From the NCBI GenBank assembly GCA_902611465.1, contig CACLZS010000002.1:62001-126000 (forward strand): a stretch of DNA of 64,000 bases, read 5' to 3'. Under the pieces are notes generated by a model. The model had not been told where the DNA came from and searched no databases. It worked only from the letters and a program-made list of their open reading frames with translations. The stretch is from an uncultured Pelagibacteraceae bacterium (GTDB taxonomy: Bacteria > Pseudomonadota > Alphaproteobacteria > Pelagibacterales > Pelagibacteraceae). Made by a program: the position numbers and the translations under genes. This document shows positions 56,116-63,959 of the stretch, in pieces (positions within the stretch are counted from its first letter, which is position 1; every line of letters starts with the position of its first letter).

Positions 56116-56409
56116 ATGCGACAAGAATTGAATAGTATTAATTATATTGAGAACTATATCAACCATATGTTCAAAATTATAATCATATATGAGTTAATTT
56201 TCGTCGCGTTTTGGAATGTTCTTTATTATTCTAACTCTGGAGTAGAGAACTGGTTCCAAGAAAAAATTTTGACAGCCATCTTTGTGTTTCTATCTACCAT
56301 GGCTTTAGGACTAACTTTAATTTATGTGATTTATTATAGTTTAAAAATTACAGGGCTATCAAAAATCTTAAAATCACTTAAAGATCCTAGAAAAAATAAT
56401 ACACAATAA
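56116..56409 (+). CDS. Small membrane protein of unknown function
   Basis: 97 residues with two hydrophobic segments (about 18-36 and 50-75) and a basic C-terminus (LKSLKDPRKNN). I do not recognise a family. It is the only plus-strand gene between two minus-strand groups of the photo-stress cassette and starts 37 bp from the SDR gene, so both divergent promoters share that gap. It ends exactly one base before the DUF2256 stop codon. Confidence 0.6.
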   Translation: MRQELNSINYIENYINHMFKIIIIYELIFVAFWNVLYYSNSGVENWFQEKILTAIFVFLSTMALGLTLIYVIYYSLKITGLSKILKSLKDPRKNNTQ

Positions 56410-56538
56410 TTAATTACTAGAGGCGCATCTCTTAGAGCAATACTTAACTTTTTCCCAATTAAGTTTCCATTTTTTTCTCCAAGAAAAAGGCTTGTTACAA
56501 ACTTTGCATACCTTAGTTGGTAGGTTTTGTTTTTTCAT
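56410..56538 (-). CDS. DUF2256 mini-protein (42 residues, zinc-ribbon-like)
   Basis: An ATG at 56538 opens [33 protein letters not shown] and CSKRCASSN (three consecutive parts), a complete DUF2256 domain: C11-x2-C14 and C34-x3-C38 as likely zinc ligands, plus the invariant PFSWRKKW and W-x2-V-K-Y-C-S core. It is too short for routine gene calling. It overlaps the end of the DUF393 gene by 26 bp in another frame, so it follows it in the operon with the cryptochrome. DUF2256 is typically encoded by photolyase/cryptochrome neighbourhoods. Role unknown. Confidence 0.88.
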   Translation of the reverse strand: MKKQNLPTKVCKVCNKPFSWRKKWKLNWEKVKYCSKRCASSN

Positions 56539-56884
56539 TTAATTGTTTTCTGTTTTTTAAAAATAAGAAAAATGCAGCAATTTCATATATATAATGAAAA
56601 ATAATAAATAAGGGTTTTATTGAAAAAATTTTAGATAGGATTTTATATTTTGGTATTTTTGACCAAATTATAATAAATGCCTTAGCACCTCCAATAACTT
56701 CACCATCGTTTATTACATGCAACCTTCTGAGCAACTCTTTTTGCGACTTAGATGTTATTTTTATGGCCTCATCGTTATTTGTAATATCTATCCACTCCAA
56801 ATCACTATTTGCAATTTTTTTATAATGATTTATTTCCATTCTACAAATATTGCAAGAATCGTTAAAATAAACTTTAATGCTCAT
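56513..56884 (-). CDS. DUF393 (DCC-family) thiol-disulfide-oxidoreductase-like protein
   Basis: 123 residues with [13 protein letters not shown] at the N-terminus, C-x2-C at positions 11 and 14, the thioredoxin-like motif that names the family after its usual D-x-x-C-x-x-C form. [20 protein letters not shown] is the second family block. The overlap with the cryptochrome gene upstream (11 bp) and the DUF2256 gene downstream (26 bp) makes a three-gene unit. The C-terminal half is hydrophobic and basic, suggesting membrane association. Confidence 0.88.
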   Translation of the reverse strand: MSIKVYFNDSCNICRMEINHYKKIANSDLEWIDITNNDEAIKITSKSQKELLRRLHVINDGEVIGGAKAFIIIWSKIPKYKILSKIFSIKPLFIIFHYIYEIAAFFLFLKNRKQLNEKTKPTN

Positions 56885-58370
56885 AAGTATTATCTTTAAT
56901 GAATTTGTTTGCTTCTGATAATATTAATTTTTTTCTATCTTCTTTCATTTTATCAAAAATTCTTACCATCATAGACAACCTTGGATTTTTCAAAAAAAAT
57001 TTTCTATTTCTATCTATGAAACGCCAATAAAGACCATCCATAACATTACACCAGTTGCCCCTTTTAAAATCCATCATTTTCATAAAATAACTTGATCCAC
57101 AGATATAAGGCTTAGTTGCGAAAATTCCACCATCACTAAATAAACCCATTCCATAAACATTTGGAACCATAACCCAATCTGATGAGTCTACAAACATTTC
57201 CATGAACCATTTATAAACTGATTTTGGTTCAACTTCGCATAAATTCATAATATTTGATAATATCATTAATCTTTCAATGTGGTGCGACCAACCAAATTTG
57301 TCAGCATTTTTAATTGCATGATCTAGAGGATCCAAACCAGTGCTGCCATCATAGAATGTATCTTTCATTTTTCTATTATGTTTAAAGAAATTTCCACTTT
57401 CCATTTCTTTATTATAATTTTGATATATTCCTCTCATAAACTCTCTCCAACCAATTATTTGTCTTATATAACCTTCTAAAGAATTTAGTCTCACACTCTT
57501 GCTATGGTGATAAGTCATTATTTTTTGAATGATAATGTCTGGAGTTATTAAACCTAGATTTAAATACGGACTAAGAGCACTGTGAAATAAAATATTATTT
57601 TTTTGATCAACTGCATCTTCGTAATCACCAAATAGGTTTAACTTATCTTTAATAAAAAAATCTAATAATTTTGAAATATCTTTATATTCAGTTGCAAACC
57701 AAAATTTTTTGGTATCACCTGGATGTTTACTAAATAATTTTTCAATAATTGGTTTTAAACTTTTTGTATGTTTAGTTTCTTTAATTTCTGGAAATTTTGG
57801 TATTAAGATATTTTTTGGCAGTTTTTTTCTATTATCCTCATCAAAACTCCATTTTCCTCCCTCTGGTGTACCATCTTTGTTTAACAAAATATTTAATCTT
57901 TCTCGCTTTTCTTTATAAAACTTTGCCATAAAGGGTTTTTTTGTTTTTGATAAATATTTTTTAAAATCTTCACGACTATCTAAAAACATTGGTGATTGAA
58001 TTATATTCCACTGAATATTTTGTTTTTTTAAAAAATTATTTATTTTTGTTTCAAAAAATTTATCCTCTATTTCAAAACTAGTTACTTCTTTTATCTTATT
58101 CATCTTTAACAATTTTTCTAATTTCTTCGTATAGTCCTTTTTAAAATCAGTAGAATCAATTTTTGAGTAATTAAGCTTAAATTTATTTTCCTTCAATTTA
58201 TCCGCATAAGATCTCATTGAAGATAAAAATAGTAGAATTTTAAATTTATGATGTCTTTCATATGTACATAATTGGTAGTCTTCTGACATAAAAAATAGGT
58301 GGTCTTTTTTGAAGCGGTCGAGGTTTTTTAATGGAAATAACTGATTTCCAAGTATAAAAAATAATTTCAT
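56874..58370 (-). CDS. Cryptochrome/deoxyribodipyrimidine photolyase-related protein (FeS-BCP-like)
   Basis: 498 residues. An N-terminal alpha/beta domain starting LFFILGNQLFPLKNL is followed by the FAD-binding helical half with 'SLEGYIRQIIGWREFMRGIY', SHHIERLMILSNI, WFMEMFVDSSDWVMVPNVYGMG and YICGSSYFMKMMDF. This is the prokaryotic 6-4 photolyase/cryptochrome group usually carrying a [4Fe-4S] cluster. Here I find candidates for only two cluster cysteines (NLC about residue 377 and NWC about 439) and not the usual C-x2-C pair before the last one; a loop there is shortened. It could repair 6-4 photoproducts or act as a light sensor. It is divergent from the next SDR across ten bases. Confidence 0.88.
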   Translation of the reverse strand: MKLFFILGNQLFPLKNLDRFKKDHLFFMSEDYQLCTYERHHKFKILLFLSSMRSYADKLKENKFKLNYSKIDSTDFKKDYTKKLEKLLKMNKIKEVTSFEIEDKFFETKINNFLKKQNIQWNIIQSPMFLDSREDFKKYLSKTKKPFMAKFYKEKRERLNILLNKDGTPEGGKWSFDEDNRKKLPKNILIPKFPEIKETKHTKSLKPIIEKLFSKHPGDTKKFWFATEYKDISKLLDFFIKDKLNLFGDYEDAVDQKNNILFHSALSPYLNLGLITPDIIIQKIMTYHHSKSVRLNSLEGYIRQIIGWREFMRGIYQNYNKEMESGNFFKHNRKMKDTFYDGSTGLDPLDHAIKNADKFGWSHHIERLMILSNIMNLCEVEPKSVYKWFMEMFVDSSDWVMVPNVYGMGLFSDGGIFATKPYICGSSYFMKMMDFKRGNWCNVMDGLYWRFIDRNRKFFLKNPRLSMMVRIFDKMKEDRKKLILSEANKFIKDNTYEH

Positions 58371-58380
58371 TAATTATTAT

Positions 58381-59091
58381 ATGTCAGAAAAATATCTAAT
58401 TGTCGGTGCGACAGGTTCTATCGGATCCAATTTAGCTGAGCAAATGTATTCTTCTGGTAAAGAAATTCATTTAGTTGGAAGAGATGAAAGTCAACTTAAA
58501 AATTTAGCTGAGAAATTGAACTCTCCTTATACTGTGGCAGATGTATTACACGAGGGGTTCGTGGATACAATTAAATCAGACATATCAGAAATCAAAGGTG
58601 TAGCATATTGTGTTGGATCTATAGATTTGAAGCCTTTAAAGATGGCAACTGAGAATGATTTCAATAAATGTATGAAACTTAATTTTTATTCTGCGGTGGA
58701 CTTAATCAAAGGATATCAAGATAACCTAAAACAAAATAATGGTTCAATTGTTTTATTTTCAACAGTTGCAGCTCAAAGAGGTTTTACAAATCATTCAATA
58801 ATAGCATCAACCAAAGCGGCTATTGAGGGACTAACTGTATCATTAGCAGCTGAATTTGCTCCAAACATAAGAGTTAATAGTGTTGCTCTAAGTTTAACTA
58901 ATTCTAAGATAGCTCAACCAATGTTAAAAAATACAGCAATTGCTCAAGGAATAGCTAAAGCCCACCCACTTAAAAGACTAGGTGAGGGCAAAGATGGAGC
59001 AGCTTTAGCAAAATTTTTACTTACCGAGGAAAGTTCCTGGGTAACAGGTCAAATAATTGCAGTTGATGGTGGAAGATCAAAACTTTCATAA
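58381..59091 (+). CDS. SDR-family protein lacking the catalytic tyrosine
   Basis: 236 residues of SDR fold: GATGSIGSNLAE at 8-19, VGRDESQLKNL, LFSTVAAQRG with the active-site Ser, and C-terminal TGQIIAVDGGRS. The Y-x3-K motif reads I-A-S-T-K (in HSIIASTKAA): the tyrosine position holds Ile while Lys is kept. It may have lost classical dehydrogenase chemistry or use another acid. Placed ten bases from the cryptochrome start, it belongs to the same cassette. It ends one base before the next GTG start. Confidence 0.8.
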   Translation: MSEKYLIVGATGSIGSNLAEQMYSSGKEIHLVGRDESQLKNLAEKLNSPYTVADVLHEGFVDTIKSDISEIKGVAYCVGSIDLKPLKMATENDFNKCMKLNFYSAVDLIKGYQDNLKQNNGSIVLFSTVAAQRGFTNHSIIASTKAAIEGLTVSLAAEFAPNIRVNSVALSLTNSKIAQPMLKNTAIAQGIAKAHPLKRLGEGKDGAALAKFLLTEESSWVTGQIIAVDGGRSKLS

Positions 59092-59092
59092 A

Positions 59093-60157
59093 GTGAAAAA
59101 AATAATATACGTTTTAATTCTTTTTTTCGTATTTGCCTCAAAATCGTATTCACAAAACTTTAAATTAGAAAAATTAGTTAAACTAGACTCGCCTTGGGGA
59201 TCCTCTTTTATTAATAGTAATGAAATAATAATTACAGAAAAAAGTGGCAAAATAAAAATTGTAAATATTTTATCTAGAGAAGTTCAAGAAATTAGTCATC
59301 AACTTAACTTTGTTGTCCATGGTCAAGGAGGCTTATTAGATATTATTCATAAAGACAATAATATTTGGATTTCATATACTGAAGATAGAGGTGGATATAA
59401 AACTAGCACTTCTATTGCAAAAGCAGAATTTAATAAGAAACAATTAAACTTTAAAACTATTTTTCAAGCAAATCCTCCAATAGACTCTGGTTATCATTTT
59501 GGATCAAGATTAGTTATCAAAGATAATTTTATATTTGCTTCTGCGGGTGAGAGAGGGCAAGGTATGATTGCACAAGACGCCTCAAAGCATCCAGGTAGTA
59601 TTATAAGAATTCATTTAGATGGAAGTATACCAAAAGATAATCCAAAGTTTGAGGGTATGGTAGATTGGTTGCCAGAGATTTATCAAATTGGAATTAGAAA
59701 TCCTCAAGGGATGGCACTTTCTGAATTTGATGGAAAAGTTTACATGAGTAATCATGGGGCAAAAGGTGGAGATTGGTTCGGAGAAGTTAAAAAAGGTGAA
59801 AATTATGGATGGAAAATTTTAGGATGGGGAGGAACCAATTATTCTGGAATTCCAATTGGCCCAAAATGGAAACCTGGATTTACAAAAGCTATTCAATATT
59901 GGGTACCCTCAATAGCAACTAGCGCAATAACTATTTATAAAGGTGACGAGTTTAATGAGTGGAATAGTCATGCTTTAATCACTTCTTTAAAAGATAAATC
60001 CTTAAGAAAACTGATATTTGATGATTTATCAAATGTAAAAGAAGAGGTTATTTTTAAAAATAAAATTGGAAGAATTAGAGACATTCAAGTGCATCCCTCT
60101 AACGGAAAAATTTATTTTTTATCTCAAGATGCTTTATGGTTAATGCAAAGAAAATAG
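59093..60157 (+). CDS. PQQ-dependent sugar dehydrogenase-like (glucose/sorbosone dehydrogenase family), secreted
   Basis: 354 residues with a signal peptide ending SYSQ (about 20). Six-bladed propeller of the YliI/Asd type: HGQGGLLDI (catalytic His), YHFGSRLVI, PEIYQIGIRNPQGMALS, GGDWFGEVKKGENYGWKI and YWVPSIATSAITIYKGDEF. These enzymes oxidise aldose sugars in the periplasm using PQQ. No PQQ synthesis genes are seen here, and some members may be apo or act as lactonases. The GTG at 59093 gives a good signal peptide; in-frame codons further upstream lie inside the SDR gene. Confidence 0.83.
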   Translation: MKKIIYVLILFFVFASKSYSQNFKLEKLVKLDSPWGSSFINSNEIIITEKSGKIKIVNILSREVQEISHQLNFVVHGQGGLLDIIHKDNNIWISYTEDRGGYKTSTSIAKAEFNKKQLNFKTIFQANPPIDSGYHFGSRLVIKDNFIFASAGERGQGMIAQDASKHPGSIIRIHLDGSIPKDNPKFEGMVDWLPEIYQIGIRNPQGMALSEFDGKVYMSNHGAKGGDWFGEVKKGENYGWKILGWGGTNYSGIPIGPKWKPGFTKAIQYWVPSIATSAITIYKGDEFNEWNSHALITSLKDKSLRKLIFDDLSNVKEEVIFKNKIGRIRDIQVHPSNGKIYFLSQDALWLMQRK

Positions 60158-60172
60158 TATATATTAAAATTT

Positions 60173-61276
60173 ATGGATGATGTCGTCATAGTTGGTGGAG
60201 GTATAATAGGCGCTGCAACTGCATACTTTTTATCAATGGAAGGTAGAAAAGTTAAGGTAATTGAGAGAGACCCTACATATAAGACTGCCTCATTTCCTTT
60301 ATCTTTAGGTGGATTTAGAAGACAATTTTTTCAAAAAGAAAATATACTTTTAGGTAAATTTGCTAGAGAATTCATCTTTAAAATACCAGAATTATTAAAA
60401 ACAAAAAAAAATCCAAACCCAACGGCAAGCATGGTTCCTAATGGATACCTTTTAATGTTTGGACCAGAACATGCAGAGGAACAATATAAAGCTTTGGAAA
60501 ATCATAGAGAATGCGATGCTGGTACAAAAAATATTAAAGGTTCAGAATTAAATAAAATTTTTCCATATATAAATAACGAAGGTATAGAAACAGCTACATA
60601 TACTGATAATAAAAGTGAAGGTTGGATTGATCCTTTTATGTTTCATAGTGCTTTAAAAAGTAAAGCAATTGAGTTAGGCGCAGAGTTTCTTAAAGGTGAG
60701 GTTAAAAATTTGTCTGAGATAAATGCAAAAACTATCATTTCAGCAGCAGGATGTTGGACTAAAGAATTGTTATCAGATATTCCAGTTGAACCACAAAAGC
60801 ACACTGTATTTCGAGTTAAATGTCCAAAACATTTTCCTGATATGCCACTAACTGGAGATTTAACAACTGGTGTATATTGGAGACCAGAGGGTAAAGAGTT
60901 CTTAGCAGGTTCACCTATATCTGTATTTGATGCAAAAGATTTAGAACCAGCATGGAATGATTTTGAAGAATTAGTTTGGCCTGCTCTGGCAAAAAGAGTT
61001 CCAGCCTTTGAAGAACTAAAATTAACCGGTGGTTGGGCAGGATTTTATGATTGTAATAAACTTGATAACAATGCAGTTGTAGGCAAACATCCAAAATATG
61101 ACAATGTTTATTTAGCCTCTGGTTTCACTGGAAGAGGTTTAATGCAGGCACCAGGTATTGGAAGGGCTCTGACTGAATTGATCACAACAGGTAGCTACCA
61201 ATCAATAGATATAAGTGTTTTTGATGTAGAAAGAGTTTTAAAAAGTAATGCTAGACCAGAACCTTACGTTTTATAA
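60173..61276 (+). CDS. DAO-family FAD-dependent oxidoreductase (glycine/sarcosine-oxidase-like)
   Basis: 367 residues. FAD motif VVIVGGGIIGAATAYFLS at 4-21, 'SLGGFRRQFFQKEN', AAGCWTKELLSD, and the C-terminal GFTGRGLMQAPGIG. It belongs to the D-amino-acid/sarcosine oxidase family that demethylates or deaminates small amines. SAR11 uses several such enzymes on glycine betaine products, but there are no folate-dependent partners adjacent here, so substrate is open. Its last six bases (TTATAA) are shared with the stop codon of the opposite small gene. Confidence 0.85.
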   Translation: MDDVVIVGGGIIGAATAYFLSMEGRKVKVIERDPTYKTASFPLSLGGFRRQFFQKENILLGKFAREFIFKIPELLKTKKNPNPTASMVPNGYLLMFGPEHAEEQYKALENHRECDAGTKNIKGSELNKIFPYINNEGIETATYTDNKSEGWIDPFMFHSALKSKAIELGAEFLKGEVKNLSEINAKTIISAAGCWTKELLSDIPVEPQKHTVFRVKCPKHFPDMPLTGDLTTGVYWRPEGKEFLAGSPISVFDAKDLEPAWNDFEELVWPALAKRVPAFEELKLTGGWAGFYDCNKLDNNAVVGKHPKYDNVYLASGFTGRGLMQAPGIGRALTELITTGSYQSIDISVFDVERVLKSNARPEPYVL

Positions 61277-61450
61277 TTTTTTAATATAAACTCCTAGTAT
61301 TCCGTTAAATATAGATACAGCTAATATCAATAATTGTCCTTTAAACGAGTAAAATTCAAAGGATGGATAAAAACTAATGCCAATCGAAAAAAAAAGATAA
61401 GTTAACACAAAAGGCCGATAAAATTTTTTTATAAAATTTAAAATTTTCAC
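61271..61450 (-). CDS. Small 59-residue membrane protein after the DMT transporter
   Basis: A GTG at 61450, immediately after the stop of the upstream transporter gene (TAA-GTG), opens a 59-codon frame. It encodes a basic N-terminus (KILNFIKKFYRPF) and two hydrophobic stretches at about 14-28 and 39-56 with a closing KKL. It ends in the 6-bp palindrome shared with the opposite DAO gene. The frame fills the whole 175-bp gap, which argues that it is real. No family recognised; a small partner of the transporter is possible. Confidence 0.6.
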   Translation of the reverse strand: MKILNFIKKFYRPFVLTYLFFSIGISFYPSFEFYSFKGQLLILAVSIFNGILGVYIKKL

Positions 61451-62299
61451 TTACTTTCTTGTTGCAATATAAACGCCAATTGTTGCAAGTATAAATCCTG
61501 CTATATCAATATTAGATAACTTTTCTCCTAAAAATAAATATGCCATCACAGCCGTTGTAGGTGGGACAAGAAAAAATAATGTTGAAGTTTTACTCACTGA
61601 GCCTGCTTTTATTAAAAACATTAAAATTGTAAAGGCTCCAAACGACACTAGAATAATCTGATGTGTCATTCCTAATAAAAATCCTGTTGTAAAATTTATA
61701 TAAGGAGTTTCAAATATTGATATTAAAATTAAATTAAAAGAACAGCCCCCAAAAGCTTGAAATCCATTATTAACTGATAATGGGACATTGCCGCTTAGTT
61801 TTTTTTGCCACAAAGTTCCTGTAGTGATTGCAGCAAGGGCAATAAAACAAGTTACCAATCCATCTTTAGGAAATTCATCTCCAAAATCTACCCCAAGAAC
61901 TAGCAACGAGCCTACAAAACCAAACACAATACCAACCCACTGCCTCCATCCTATTATCTCTTTATAAATTGGTCCTGATAACAAATTAGTTAAGATTGGT
62001 TGAAGAGTAACAATTAATGCTACAACACTTGCAGGAACTCCTACATGAAAAGCGTACCAACAACCACCAAGATATAATCCATGAAATAATACACCTGTAG
62101 TTATACTTTCTAATATATATCTCACTTTTGTAAAAATTATCTCTTTTTTAAGTAATGCGAATAAGAAGAAACCTATAGTTACAATTCCAAATCTAAAGGC
62201 AAGTGCTGCAAAAGGTGATGCATTCTGAACTATAATATCACCTGAGATGAATGCAGATGACCATAGCAATATAAATAGTAAAGGAAATGTTTTAATCAT
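61451..62299 (-). CDS. DMT-superfamily (EamA) transporter
   Basis: 282 residues with ten hydrophobic helices. EamA-type features: 'LLWSSAFISGDIIVQNASPFAALAFRFG' (in parts), 'GVPASVVALIVTLQPILTNLLSGPI' (in parts), and FLVPPTTAVMAYLFLGEKLS near the C-terminus. The last is the helix-9 signature 'L-x-P-x-x-x-A-x-x-x-x-x-x-G-E'. Export of amino acids or metabolites is the usual role. It is followed at once by the 59-residue membrane gene. Confidence 0.87.
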   Translation of the reverse strand: MIKTFPLLFILLWSSAFISGDIIVQNASPFAALAFRFGIVTIGFFLFALLKKEIIFTKVRYILESITTGVLFHGLYLGGCWYAFHVGVPASVVALIVTLQPILTNLLSGPIYKEIIGWRQWVGIVFGFVGSLLVLGVDFGDEFPKDGLVTCFIALAAITTGTLWQKKLSGNVPLSVNNGFQAFGGCSFNLILISIFETPYINFTTGFLLGMTHQIILVSFGAFTILMFLIKAGSVSKTSTLFFLVPPTTAVMAYLFLGEKLSNIDIAGFILATIGVYIATRK

Positions 62300-62332
62300 T
62301 TATTGAGGATTTTTAGTCACAAATTTTCTAAA

Positions 62333-63340
62333 CTAAATTTTGACAAGCATTTTGCCAATATTTTTACCGTTTAATAAATCAATAAATGACTTTGGAGCAT
62401 TCTCTATTCCTTCGTAGATAGTTTCTTTAAATTTTATTTTACCATCCGCCAACCATTTTGACATTTCAGTTTCAAATGGCTCTCTTTCATTATCGTGATC
62501 AAAAATAAGAAATCCTTTAATGGTAAGTCTTTTTACTAAAACATAAGCCATATTTTTCAAACCAGAACCAGGATTTGTTGCATTCATTTGTGAAATTCTT
62601 CCACAAATCACAATACGACCATATGTTTTCATTTGGAAAATAGCAGACTCTAAAAAGTCTCCACCAACATTATCAAAATAAAGATCAAAACCATCAGGAC
62701 AAATTTCCTTGAAATGTAATACAAGGTTTTCTACTTTCTTATAATTAAAAGCATGATCAACTTTTAATTCATTTTTTAACCAATCAACTTTTTCATCAGA
62801 CCCTGTGCTGGCAATAACATTACATCCAAGATTTTTTGCAATTTGACAAACTGTAGATCCAACACTACCTCCAGCAGAAGAGACCAATATAGTTTGTCCA
62901 GATTTCAATTTTCCATGTTTGAAAAGTCCAATATAAGCTGTATGCCCTGTCATTCCAAGTGGACCCAAGTACGACTGTATAGGCATATCAATTGGTTTTA
63001 GTTTCTTTAGTTCATCAGAACTACAAACAAATTTATCTCTCATACCAAGACTGCTAAACACTAAATCTCCAACACTAAAATCTTTATCATTTGAGAGTTT
63101 TACTTTACCAATTGCATACCCTTCCATTTCTTCACCGATTTTAAATGGTGGTTTATAATTTTTTCTCTCAGTCATTCTTGCTCGCATGTATGGATCAACT
63201 GATATCCATGAATTTGACACTAAAATATTTTTTTCATCATTAATTGAAATTTCTTTTGATTTTATTTCAAAATCTGTCTCTTTTGGTAATCCGGTTGGAA
63301 TATAATTTTTTAAAGATACGTATTTACTAATCACAGACAT
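62333..63340 (-). CDS. MDR-superfamily NADP-dependent oxidoreductase (CurA/leukotriene-B4-dehydrogenase-like)
   Basis: 335 residues of zinc-free medium-chain reductase: WISVDPYMRARM near residue 46-57, GEEMEGYAIG, 'GPLGMTGHTAYIGL', cofactor motif SSAGGSVGSTVCQIAK with ASTGS, FDLYFDNVGGDFLES, and a C-terminal 'FIDLLNGKNIGKMLVKI'. Such enzymes reduce the double bond of enones and lipid-derived aldehydes using NADPH. It ends 33 bp before the transporter gene and begins two bases after the msrA stop, so it may be co-transcribed with msrA as a stress gene. Confidence 0.9.
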   Translation of the reverse strand: MSVISKYVSLKNYIPTGLPKETDFEIKSKEISINDEKNILVSNSWISVDPYMRARMTERKNYKPPFKIGEEMEGYAIGKVKLSNDKDFSVGDLVFSSLGMRDKFVCSSDELKKLKPIDMPIQSYLGPLGMTGHTAYIGLFKHGKLKSGQTILVSSAGGSVGSTVCQIAKNLGCNVIASTGSDEKVDWLKNELKVDHAFNYKKVENLVLHFKEICPDGFDLYFDNVGGDFLESAIFQMKTYGRIVICGRISQMNATNPGSGLKNMAYVLVKRLTIKGFLIFDHDNEREPFETEMSKWLADGKIKFKETIYEGIENAPKSFIDLLNGKNIGKMLVKI

Positions 63341-63341
63341 A

Positions 63342-63920
63342 TTAATTCCCCCAAATACTATTTAATATTGCTTCGCGTCTACATCCTTTTTTATATCTTA
63401 AGTAATTAAGAAAATTTATTTGGTAATAATCTTGATGAACAGCCTCTGCAATATAAAACTTATCAAATTTTCTTACATAAGTTACTACTTTTTTTTTGAA
63501 TTTTTTCTCTATTTCCTTAATACTATTTTCTATTAAGTTTTTTTGCTTATCATTTTGATAAAATGCCACTGATCTATAACTATATCCCTTGTCACAAAAT
63601 TGTCCTACAGCATCAAATGGATCAATATTTACCCAGAATTCTTCTAAGAGTTTTTCATAGCTAACTACTTCTGGAATATAAATGACTTCAATAACCTCAA
63701 AATGACCTGTGTTTCCATATGTAACTTCTTTATAAGTTGGATTTTCTGTAGTGCCACCTGAATAGCCAGAGATAACTTTTGAAACACCAAGAATATTCTC
63801 AAAAGATTCCTCCATACACCAAAAGCATCCTCCAGCAAAATAGGCTTTTTCAAAATTTGGTGAATTGGCAAAGCTGATTGAAGAAATAAGAAAGAAAATT
63901 ATTGATAAAAGTTTTTTCAT
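63342..63920 (-). CDS. msrA: Secreted peptide methionine sulfoxide reductase MsrA
   Basis: 192 residues. Catalytic motif GCFWC at 31-35 with nucleophile C32, then 'GVSKVISGYSGG', GHFEVIEV, 'FWVNIDPFDAVGQFCDKGYSYRS' (split), and a C-terminal KKGCRRE with a possible resolving Cys. A signal peptide of about 19 residues (ending FANS) places it in the periplasm, unlike the common cytoplasmic MsrA. It reduces methionine-S-sulfoxide in exported proteins. Start is an ATG at 63920 directly next to a strong hairpin. Confidence 0.94.
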   Translation of the reverse strand: MKKLLSIIFFLISSISFANSPNFEKAYFAGGCFWCMEESFENILGVSKVISGYSGGTTENPTYKEVTYGNTGHFEVIEVIYIPEVVSYEKLLEEFWVNIDPFDAVGQFCDKGYSYRSVAFYQNDKQKNLIENSIKEIEKKFKKKVVTYVRKFDKFYIAEAVHQDYYQINFLNYLRYKKGCRREAILNSIWGN

Positions 63921-63959
63921 TAAAGGTAGCTATCTAGATTAATGATAGCTTACCTTTAA
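63920..63959 (-). promoter_or_regulatory. Long imperfect hairpin at the msrA start
   Basis: TTAAAGGTAGCTATC (63920-63934) pairs with GATAGC-T-TACCTTTAA (63944-63959) over 15 bp with one bulged T and a 9-nt loop. On the msrA strand it ends at the start codon, so if transcribed it could hide the initiation site. It is also possible that it terminates something arriving from the right. The last 41 bases of the window show no gene. Confidence 0.5.

Noticed and set aside
59057..59092. Upstream start for the sugar dehydrogenase
   Set aside because: It would place 12 residues before the signal peptide and lies inside the SDR gene; the GTG at 59093 gives a clean signal sequence.
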